Below the pieces are notes generated by a model. The model made no database searches. It saw nothing but the letters and a program-made list of their open reading frames with translations, and was not told the DNA's origin. The position numbers and the translations under genes are program-made. From the NCBI GenBank assembly GCA_026874595.1, contig CM049311.1:58471953-58535952 (forward strand): 64,000 bases of DNA, in the 5' to 3' direction. The DNA comes from Sipunculus nudus. Lineage: Eukaryota > Annelida > Sipuncula > Golfingiida > Sipunculidae. How positions within the stretch are numbered: the first letter of the stretch is position 1; each line of letters opens with the position of its first letter. Of the stretch, positions 11,901 through 20,162 are shown one piece after another.

Positions 11901-14900
11901 TTCTAAGGCACTGCATAAAAAGGATAAGCATTTTTCCTAAATTTGCTATCAACTGACGAGTATTAAATCATGATGTTTCGAAGGGAGCATACCAACATTT
12001 TTAAACATACTGACACGTGGCTTTGTTGTTGATTCGTGCGGTGTATTGTGGTAGGATTATGTAAGGGATTGTGCCATGCCTCCGTGAGCGTGGCGCGAAA
12101 CAGGCTGTAAACCATGTTATGCAAACAGGTCAATGTAAAATCTTTTTGTCCATCCAAACAAGGTCACTGTGACCTAATTGTGGAATGTTTAGCATCATGG
12201 CGCATGGGCCAGATTTTTTATCTAAGACCTTTATTGTGATAGAGTAAAAACTCTACTAACGACCACATCAGTTTAGCGACCACCTAACATAACGACCCCA
12301 TTTCACGGTCCCAATTATGTTTTGCTTTTTATATCAGACATCGCTGAAACAAATATCTCGAAAACACGACACTTTATCGAGGTCCCATTGGTGGTCGTAA
12401 TTTCAAGGTTTCGTGAATTTACTACAGGCCTCGCCTCAAGTTAATCCGGTTCTTGGTCTACGTAAAAAAAGACACTTACTACCTCGCGTAACCATCTTTC
12501 CCTGTTTAGATTTACAGGATCTTGTTTTGATTTTCGCAGCTTTGCACTCCGTCGCGTCCCCTTCTGTTAGACGCATGATCCGCGTCTTTCTCTTTGTGAC
12601 AGGGTCACACTCACTCCATTCTCCGCTCGAGTACTGACACCGAGAACCTGGAACAAATCATAGTAACTATTGACCTTAGAAAATTGCAAGACACAAACTA
12701 AACATTACAATGTTTTAATGGAAGAAATGACTTGTCAAGTCTATAAACAAATTTGAAAAATTTTGGTTCTTGGTAGTTTTGACAATTTTTTTTTTCTTCC
12801 TTTTTTTTTGGGGGGGGGGGGGATAATTGCAACTCGGTTCCGAGGAGGCCGTAATTAAAATACATGTAGTTAATTATAGAATTAGAACATTCCATTCGAA
12901 TAAACGCAGACCAAGAAGCCACGTACGGTAAAGGACTATCACGAAATGCCTGATGTTTAGGAAATAATGCATCATCCAGTAGCCAGATCTAATGCAATAA
13001 ATTACAGGCAGATGGCAGCACTGAGGTAGGGAACAATGTGAGGAAGGCCACGGTGCCGTGACCTGATACGAGATCAGTAAAGCAGTCATTGGTTTATCTC
13101 TGCTTTGCCGTGCATTTCCAGTTGCCTAGAAAATAGGTTATTCATTTGATATATATGCACGTGGAGTATAATATCAGATATATATACTAGTAATACATAG
13201 TGTTGATCAGTAGAAAAACAAAGATTAACGCTTGTTTGGGATGGACTTGAAGGGGAAATTTAGCTGCATTTCTTTCTCTTCTCCATCGCCTTTCACTTGT
13301 GACTGTGTTAAATTTAATACACTCTCGGACAGATAGGCTTTATGTAAAATTTTAGCTGTAAAGTTTTCCCAATAAGGCCAAAACTCCAAGCTTTTTATGG
13401 ATGTTATGTATGAAACTTTCAGTAAAAATTAAACGTGTTACTTTAACCGCAGCTTAACATCAGGCTTTGATTTCAATGTAAATGTGTCTGCATTTTTCAA
13501 AGTCTCATTTGCATTTGCAGTGCCACAAAAAACTCTGCATTTTCATTGTGCTTAAATGAAAGTGCGAACTCAGATTAACAAATTAATAATAACTTACACA
13601 ACTTAATTAAGTATCATATTAAGATTTTTGTTTCAATAAAACTGGTTTAAACATATCATAAATGAGTTATTCAATAAATGCGAACACATACCGTGCTTCC
13701 AGGTGCCAGAATTTAGTTAAAGTGTGAATACATTCGCAAGTACGTTTACATTTGATAAATTCGATCGCATTTGTATTTTAAACTAGATATTTCTTGGCAC
13801 TGCAGGTGCCATAGTATCCCCAGACAATTAATTTCCCCCTTTAAAAAAATAGCCTCACCCCCGCCACCCATCTACAGTAGCATATACTGACACTTGGTAA
13901 ACCACTATGGTTTCTTCCATCCATCCCTTATTGAGATATTTATGATTTTGTGAGTTTTTTACCATATATGGATTTATTCAAGTTCAAGGCCACTCTCATA
14001 CGAAAGGTCATGACCCCAATTTAAATATTTACATCATCCCATAACCCATGTCTATGTATATGCTTAATATGGAAGAAATCTGTCCATTAATTCTTTACTT
14101 ATAATGCTCACAGTACTTTCAAGTGGCAATGATGGGGTATTAAAAGGCGCAAAACAAGAAAAGGACAGAAGGTGGCGCCAACTGTCTTCCACAGAAGACA
14201 AACAATCTAAGATCTTCAGTCAATTTGATTTTTGCACCGATCCATGCATTCCTTATTGAGATATTGATGATATTTGTGATTTCCACCATATATGGCTTTA
14301 TTCAAGGCCTAGGCCACTCTCATATGAAAGTCATGACCCCAATTAAAATATACATCATCCCATAACCCATGTCTATGTATTACATAATATGAAAGAAATC
14401 TGTCATTAGTGTTTTTATACTTATAATGCTCACAGTACTGCAAAGATGGTGTATTAAAAGGCACGAAAACAAGAAAAGGAAAGAAGGTGGCTCCACCTGT
14501 CTTCCGCAGAAGACAAAGCCATCCAAGATCTTCAGTCAATTTGGTTTTTGGACCAATCCATGCATCCTTTATTGAGATATTTATGATTTTGTGTGATTTT
14601 CACCATAAATGGCATTATTCAAGGTCAAGGCCACTCTCATAGAAAAGATCATGACCCCAATTTTATTATACATCTTCCCATAACCCGTGTATATGTATAT
14701 GCATAATATGAAAGAAATCTGTCGGTTAGTTTTTTATTAATGCTCACAGTGGCATTGATGGGGGTAGTAAACGGCACAAAAACCAGAAAAGGATAACAGG
14801 TGGCGCCACTAGTTTCCGGTAAATAACAACACTATCCAAGATCTTCCGTCAACTTGATTTTTAAATCAATCCATGCAAGATTTCTTGAGATATTAAAGAT

Positions 14901-15400
14901 TTGTATCATTCCCCCCCCCCCCCCCCCCATGTACCTATTCAAGGCCAAGTTCACTCTCCTATTAAAGGTTATAACCCCATTTTAAATAGGCTTCGTCCTC
15001 TCACCCATATCTATGCACATGAAGTTTGGTAAAGATCCGTAAAATATTTTTGAGTTATTGCGTCAAAACGAAACCCCTGCGGCGGCGGCGGCGGCGGCGC
15101 GACCGTCCTTAAACCATAGTATCCCAACTTTGTCTGGGGATACAATTATTAATCGCATTTGTGTTTTCATTTGATTAATTTAAAAAAAATTGCATTTGGA
15201 TTTAAACACATTGGGTGTGATTTGAACCTCGCCCTGTGACAACGACCTACCTCCCTCTGGTTTGCACTTCCTGAATTTGGTCTTCTGTTGGGGACAGTCA
15301 GCTGGACCGCCAGGCACTAACTTTAATGTCCGGTTCTGTTTTCTCGTCGCTGGATCGCATTCACCCCATTCATCTCGATAATAGTTGCATTTCTTATCTT

Positions 15401-15472
<72 letters not shown>

Positions 15473-16003
15473 TAATAATAATAATAAATAATAAAAATAA
15501 TAAAATAATAATAATAATAATAAATAAAAATAATAATCAGAATAATTAGCAGAAGAAGACAAATTAGAAAAAAAAGAAGAAAAAATATGAGAAAGAAGAA
15601 GAATAAGAAGATGATGATATGAAGACCAACAGCAACAACAGCAGCAACAACAGGACGTATAATTTTCTGGTATTGGTTCAATAATATCATGATCAAGAGT
15701 ATTACCATCAAAATTTCCATGGTCAAAATAGTTTAAATAAATTAATATATAGCAAATTAGTTTTTGTTCAAGAATAACATGATAAGCGCGAAAAGGTACA
15801 AGCCACATATCCTTGGATAATGGTAAAATTTATTTATTTTGTAACAAACAGTTCTGATACTAGGTAATTATATAAGTTTGTAAATAGGTTAGCAAGCATT
15901 GGTTCTAATAATACTTACTTTTTCCAGGTCCTTTTGGTGAACGCCTGGCCACCACGCATGCCACAAGCAATGCAAAAACCACAACCACCAGTAACGGCTT
16001 CAT
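7962..16003 (-). CDS. Secreted eight-module pleiotrophin/midkine-like protein (9 coding exons, 442 aa)
   Basis: Join of 16003-15919, 15397-15251, 12647-12480, 11558-11400, 11089-10913, 9912-9757, 9387-9241, 8731-8576 and 8095-7962 on the minus strand gives 1329 bases, which is 442 codons plus TGA with no internal stop. Residues 1-19 are a signal peptide (MKPLLVVVVFALLVACVVA). Eight modules follow with first and last cysteines at about 32-73, 81-122, 135-176, 189-231, 247-287, 299-340, 351-392 and 401-440. The usual spacing is C-x9-C-x20-C-x9-C, with Tyr after the first Cys, Trp three before the second, Asp after it, and RTL-like residues following. This is the four-cysteine, two-disulfide C-terminal domain of pleiotrophin/midkine; linkers are Lys/Arg/Gly rich, as in those heparin-binding growth factors. 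Vertebrate members carry one N- and one C-domain; here there are eight C-type domains and no N-domain. The inferred role is an extracellular glycosaminoglycan-binding factor. The gene model is strong from sequence; the function is inferred. Confidence 0.88.
8576..8731 (-). CDS. Exon 8: PTN/MK module 7
   Basis: Residues 347-398. Module cysteines are at 351, 361, 382 and 392, beginning CKYDRGVWGECD. The conserved RTL is replaced by VLTLKPDQPESC but the spacing is kept. The acceptor is GTCGTAG and the donor GTAGTG. Intron 7 upstream of it carries an (AT)n microsatellite. Confidence 0.86.
8866..8923. repeat. (AT)n microsatellite in intron 7
   Basis: About 29 AT units. Minus-strand bases near 8950-9010 next to it include GGGATCGATTCCTGCC, a weak B-box-like match that may be a SINE relic. 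Confidence 0.9.
9241..9387 (-). CDS. Exon 7: PTN/MK module 6
   Basis: Residues 298-346. Module cysteines are at 299, 309, 330 and 340, beginning CRYESGEWTPCD. The acceptor is a CAG after a modest pyrimidine tract; the donor is GTACGT. Open frame extends beyond both ends: upstream residues starting MKDIEY and a hydrophobic downstream tail are intronic by this model, since modules on both sides join in phase. Confidence 0.86.
9757..9912 (-). CDS. Exon 6: PTN/MK module 5
   Basis: Residues 246-297. Module cysteines are at 247, 257, 277 and 287; the second gap is 19 instead of 20 residues. It begins CKYNKAAWGPCD. The linker is KKAGGGGKGK. The acceptor is TCTGTTTAAG and the donor GTCAGT. Reading through the donor meets TAG after seven residues. 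This exon shows that the model does not depend on long open frames: it lies in the 9.75 kb region where no long ORF starts with Met. Confidence 0.85.
10440..10912. repeat. Degenerate ~50-bp minisatellite in intron 5
   Basis: Units contain TCAACATATTATAATG, CTCACATTTC, GCCGCTGCTC and AAGATATTATAATG. They decay towards the exon 5 donor, and the last unit (AGATATTAGATCTTATAATG) lies beside the splice site. Confidence 0.7.
10913..11089 (-). CDS. Exon 5: PTN/MK module 4
   Basis: Residues 187-245. Module cysteines are at 189, 200, 221 and 231 (first spacing x10), beginning CRYMKFGKWSACDP. It is the closest to the family pattern, with RTLKLK and an Arg/Gly/Lys linker. The donor used is GTAAAC. Reading on through the donor adds only SKREAL before a TAA at 10893-10895, so an unspliced 3' end would give a short isoform ending after module 4. 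Confidence 0.88.
11400..11558 (-). CDS. Exon 4: PTN/MK module 3
   Basis: Residues 134-186 plus one base. Module cysteines are at 135, 145, 166 and 176, beginning CTYVSGGWSKCDP with TLTLTPGQPSTC in the middle. The acceptor is CTATCTTTAG; the donor GTATAC is weaker than consensus but is the only phase-1 site before an in-frame stop. The following linker RKRSRKHKRS is the most basic in the protein and contains KR sites that could be cut by proprotein convertases (inference). Confidence 0.85.
12161..12175. promoter_or_regulatory. Perfect AGGTCAnnnTGACCT palindrome in intron 3
   Basis: AGGTCACTGTGACCT is a perfect inverted repeat with a 3-base spacer, the consensus estrogen-receptor type element. 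The surrounding bases resemble a dispersed repeat, so it may have arrived by insertion. Binding is not shown. Confidence 0.45.
12243..12415. mobile_element. Candidate pogo/mariner-type MITE in intron 3
   Basis: The left end has AAACTCTACTAACGACCAC and the right end, reversed, AAACCTTGAAATTACGACC, an imperfect terminal inverted repeat about 170 bases apart. Internal GCGACCACC and ACGACC repeats fit the family style. No coding capacity. Confidence 0.45.
12480..12647 (-). CDS. Exon 3: PTN/MK module 2
   Basis: Residues 79-133 plus split codons. Module cysteines are at 81, 91, 112 and 122, beginning CQYSSGEWSECDP. The acceptor is TTTGTTCCAG. The donor chosen is GTAAGT, giving an exon end at 12480; a second in-phase GTAGTA donor lies 3 bases earlier in the transcript and would remove one residue. 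The linker KSKQGKMVTRG is basic. Confidence 0.88.
13784..15148 (+). mobile_element. DR1-family element A (in intron 2)
   Basis: The left end is TAGATATTTCTTGGCACTGC then GTATCCCCAGACAA. The right end has a (GCG)n run at about 15077, then GTATCCC...GTCTGGGGATACAATTA. Between them are repeats with ATTGAGATATTTATGA, AAGGTCATGACCCCAAT and GGTGGCGCCA. It is a copy of the family at 20163, 25899, 45019 and 51686. No transposase frame is visible. It lies antisense to the host gene. Confidence 0.65.
15251..15397 (-). CDS. Exon 2: PTN/MK module 1
   Basis: This exon carries residues 29-78 with module cysteines at 32, 42, 63 and 73. It reads CNYYRDEWGECD at its start and has RTLKL in the middle, matching the family pattern. 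The acceptor is an AAG that abuts a long (TAA)n tract, so its pyrimidine tract is microsatellite-derived. The donor is GTAGGT. It is the only acceptor position nearby that keeps the phase-1 frame. Intron 2 downstream is 2603 bases and holds repeat element A. Confidence 0.88.
15402..15537. repeat. (TAA)n microsatellite abutting the exon 2 acceptor
   Basis: The tract runs to within a few bases of the exon 2 splice acceptor; on the minus strand it supplies the T-rich (TTA)n stretch just upstream of AG. The long Tyr/Ile-rich frames at 15323-15808 are translations of this repeat. Confidence 0.95.
15919..16003 (-). CDS. Exon 1 (coding part): signal peptide
   Basis: This exon encodes 28 codons plus one base. 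It starts at the ATG whose complement is CAT at 16001-16003, and the translation is a Met-Lys start, a Val/Leu/Ala core, and a likely cleavage site after CVVA before RRSPKG. The donor is GTAAGTAT on the minus strand (15918-15911), a near-consensus site. A CAG acceptor with a T-rich tract lies 9 bases upstream of the ATG, so the exon probably begins at 16012 and earlier 5' UTR is on another exon. The intron after it is 521 bases, phase 1. Confidence 0.87.
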
Positions 16004-16030
16004 TGTTTATATCTGAAAAAAAGAATGTAT
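16004..16030 (-). promoter_or_regulatory. 3' splice site of a 5' UTR intron
   Basis: On the minus strand a T-rich run ends in CAG at 16015-16013, leaving 9 untranslated bases before the ATG. This implies an upstream noncoding exon whose position I could not identify, so the true promoter is not located. Confidence 0.6.
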
Positions 16031-16219
16031 GTATATTGAATAGACCACAAGATAAGAACTTCAGCCAAGGGCGAAATGTTTGTAGGATAATTTGGGGAAT
16101 AGGGTACGGTCATCCCCAAACGGCTTCTCCGGATTCTACTCGGAATGTAATAAAAGATACGGGTCTACTGGCCACCCCGCTGTATCCGCACATATCCGCA
16201 CCTTGACTGTTGTCATTTT

Positions 16220-16545
16220 ATAGTAAAAAAAACTAATCATGGTCAATATTCAAGGCAAAATTCATGACAATCCTTGAATAAATTATCAAGATATTGGAGG
16301 TTTTGTATCAATTTTTTTATTATGGGGGGGGGGGGGTACTTATACAAGCTCCATAGCTCGGAGCATATAGGTCGCAGTGACCTAATTTCAGGTATCCAAG
16401 GAGATTTTTTATTGACCTTCCTAGGTTTTTAGTTACAGGCTTCTAGTTTCGGCGGTTATGATTTGTGCCCTACTAACGGACGACCGGACGGACGACGGAC
16501 AAAGCACCATACCCATACCTTAGATGACTTACAGTCAGCTGAGCT
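16220..16545 (+). repeat. AGCTGAGCTAAAA-ended dispersed repeat, copy 2
   Basis: A longer copy than the first, with a poly-G run at 16323-16336, AGGTCGCAGTGACCTAATTT at 16369, GACGGACGACGGAC, and the ending CAGTCAGCTGAGCTAAAAA. Confidence 0.7.
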
Positions 16546-16567
16546 AAAAATGTGACGTCACATTTTT
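16546..16567. promoter_or_regulatory. 22-bp palindrome centred on TGACGTCA
   Basis: A perfect palindrome formed at the end of the dispersed repeat; its core TGACGTCA is the consensus cAMP response element. It is about 545 bases upstream of the gene's ATG, so it could act on that gene, but no promoter is mapped. Confidence 0.35.
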
Positions 16568-19500
16568 CAGTTCTTTTTCATTTTATCATTAATATTCTGC
16601 CACTTTTCATCTGCTTTCATTGATACTCACATAGGCTAATCCTTACTATGGCCCAATTAAGTAAATGATTAATCTAGTTTCAATGACCTTGACCTATTCA
16701 CAAGGTCACAAAGGTCAAAAAGTGTGATTTTTTTGTGATTTTCAATGTCGATTTTCTGCTTATCTATACGGAATACAGACAAATGAATAAATAACCTACC
16801 ACCATGTCTAGTTCCAAACATTACTGGGCGTCCCGCTTTGCGGGACCATATGATATAGATGACTCCGCACATTTTAGTTAGGTTACGTTTCCGGTGAAAC
16901 CATACGGCATAGAAAGGTTACATTTACACAGACAATATGACATTGACAACGTAGGAGTGCAGGTATAAGTTTGGTAGCGATATCTTTAATAGTTTTGGAA
17001 TTATATGCAAATTACCAAAATGTGATAGGTGGAGATCCGTGACTGTCGCATGACAGTTACAGAAGTCTAGTTCTCTCTGTCCCTTTCTTATGGTCAAAAC
17101 TTATATATATATTTATTAAAAACACTGTAATTTTAAAGTTCTCTTCATGTAAATTGAGAACTTCGTATGTATCTGAGCAAACAAAGCACCACCTAATAGT
17201 TTTACTGCGTTTGTATGTATTTTGCCAAACCCAGAGTAAACAAACTATTGCCAGCCTTTAAACAGACCCAGACAAAAAGACAAGTTGATAGACTGTAACA
17301 GTTGTAAATGACTTATACGATGAGCACATGCAAGGGTCCATGTCACGAGGGCATGGGCTGAACGCCAGACAGGCCATCATGAAAAGCTGCTACAGGCTGG
17401 CAGCAGTCCAAATGACAACAAGCTGCACCTAAACCATCCAGCGGTGACAAGCTGTTTATTCATTTGCTCCATTTCATATACTATATTTGCTGTTCTGTCC
17501 TGCGATGGAGCGCTGCTTTTTAGATATTCTTCAGAGTAATTATGAACAATTGAGAACTCGATTACAAATATATGTCGTCCCGTTGGCAATGCAAGCGTTT
17601 CCTCATATGGCTCCTGCTATGCTGCTGTATAATATTATGAGAGTCATGACATTCCATTACCCCTGTTTACTTGTTTTTTTTTAATGTAAATATCATGTAA
17701 ACAATTAAAAACGCAATATATGAAAACAAAACTTATGGTCAGCGACATTATTCTACCATTGGCATGAAATGGGTATAGTACAGAACAGAAATGACGTTAT
17801 AACAGCACGCTGGGCGAAAGAGGCACCCGCAATTTCATAACCAAAGGTTAAGAGTCCCCTTAGGCAGAGGTTGTTTGACTAGACTTATGCATATCACAAT
17901 CACACATACGCCAATCCACTTTCCTGAAGTGAAGGAAAAACAACGGTCACTTGTTGGTAACGTCAATCAACGACAGAAATATCCACAGAACGTCAGCCAG
18001 TCCGTATAGTGGGCTATATTAACTTCATAACCTTATGACACTTTAAATTACACGTCTTCTATCTGATCTAGGTACAAGTGTTGTGTGGCAAGTTTGCCTT
18101 TTATATAAAAGTAACACAGAAAACAAGCGGCAAATGCGATCAAAATTACAGGTTTATAAACACTTAAGCAGAAATGCCAAGCCGAACGGAAAGTTTCGGG
18201 TCAAAGAAAGCATTCCTATCACATGCCTGTCGTTTGTTTACATTTGAAGCAGCAGAAGCCAGTAACATATATTAGTAAGAATGTCATTATGGGTAAATAA
18301 AGATCATGTCGCACAACCTAATGTGATAATATATAGGTAATATTTAAAGGCAAAATTATATCTGTATCGTAAAGTGACCAGCAGAAATATTGATTTTTAC
18401 TACTTTCACGTGATGCTGGCGTGTTGAGAATAAGTCACACGTAAAGTCGAACTGTCTGAACCCTAAAAATAAGACAAGAAATACTTCAGCAGCTGTGAAT
18501 AATGAAATATAACAAAGACCTCGGGCAGACATCTTTGAATATTCCCAGCATGGGACATCATAATGTGACAGCTTTGACAAGAAGCGACACTTGCAGAAGT
18601 AGGACTTCCTGTTAAAGTGACTCTTAATCGGATAAAATCCACTTAAGTTTTATTATTTCAGAAACAAGAGAATGACTGTGTGGAGCTGGTTTGTTTGTTT
18701 GTTGGATTATGTTCTCATGTTTTACGGCCTGTAACAGTGTACGAGCACTACATGGCTTGTTAACTTCTTTTCACGGTCACATTTAAGTGCCGTCTAGTAG
18801 GTCATATTGAGTTGGTTTCCACACATTAGCTCAGCAGTTACCAAAGCGGGGCTCTGTTTTCTGTCACAATGGTATTTCTTCAGAGCACAGTTCTGGGTTT
18901 TATCATGGCAGATCATCACCTTATTTCCTTCAGTGCTTTGTGTAACATGGGAATATGATATATTAAGCCAAAGTCTTTGAACATTAGTGTTGCGTATACC
19001 CACGAGCCTTTAAGTACGTGGTCCTGGTGAAAGGAAAACCAGGAAATTGCACACATGAACTGGAATGAAAGAAGTGTTAGTTTATTATATCAATGCGTTC
19101 AATATAAACTTACTTTGAAGAAAAAAATATAACATCAAGTTGATAACAATCTAAGTGATGAGAAGCAGTGCCCTATGCGTATATGTACATTACTATACGG
19201 CTTCGGATGATTAAAAATTAAAATAAAATAAAGATAAGGCCCTTGAATGAAGCCAAAAGATACACTTGATATTTTAATCATCAGTTTAAATGATTATCGA
19301 GATTTGATATATATCGTAGCATATGAATTGTTAATGGGGAGAAGGAAGGACTAACAGGCAGACAGGCGGTTCAGGGTATCCCCCATCTCGACTGGGGCGG
19401 CGGACAAGAGTATCACAGGTAATCTGACAGAGCACTCTGACTAATAACTTGTTTACCAAAGGCCATATACATCGTGAACATCTTGAGACTGAAAACCGCT

Positions 19501-20162
19501 ACCAAATAAGTTACATCACCAATTATGGGGCTCAGCATAAATTCATCATATTTTATCACACCACTTTTATAATCATTATATTCCTGTGATATTAGCCCTC
19601 GAGTATGTTTTGCTCCTTGAAAACACTCGATAAAAGTACGTTTTGCCCTTTGAAAGATATATCAGCGACATAACGAAGGTCGGTATATGCACTCACTTGT
19701 ATATGTGGGAACAGGTGCAATGTACACTGGTGTCTCCGGTCGGCAGTACTTTGAGTGACGTACTTTGATTTGAGGTACTGGGTCACACTAAATCGCTCCT
19801 TATGTCATGATATAGGATTAACATTACAAAAATATTTACAGTTTGAACAAAGATCACGCAGCAACATACAGCTACATTACATAGTAGCTTTTCTTTCATG
19901 ATACTGCATTATTTTGCTACAACGTCTGTTTATGCAAGTTCATGTTCAAAATAAGGTTAAAAATACAAATATGAGGTCACCGTGACATAATTACAGATAT
20001 AACTGATCTGAATGAAAGGTACTGATTGTAGTAACAATGCAAGATTGTTTAATAGCGTTAAGACACAAATATACAATATGTTCCATATCATCGATATTAA
20101 TAAAAATTTAGAGGATATAACCCATAAAAAACTCCCCTCCAGGATGACAACATGTCGATAAC
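16568..20162. other. Unannotated 3.6-kb stretch upstream of the gene
   Basis: No coding exon, RNA gene or strong repeat was recognised. The noncoding first exon and promoter of the PTN/MK-like gene may lie here. Around 16680-16920 the sequence has TGACCTTGACC and looks like an old dispersed repeat. Confidence 0.4.

Noticed and set aside
15323-15808. 161-residue frame rich in Tyr
   Set aside because: It is a translation of the TAA microsatellite and runs in a different frame from the real module in exon 2.
7962-16003. Calling the modules thrombospondin type 1 repeats because of their W..C pattern
   Set aside because: The CSxxCG motif and six cysteines of TSP1 repeats are absent; the four-cysteine spacing fits the pleiotrophin/midkine C-domain instead.
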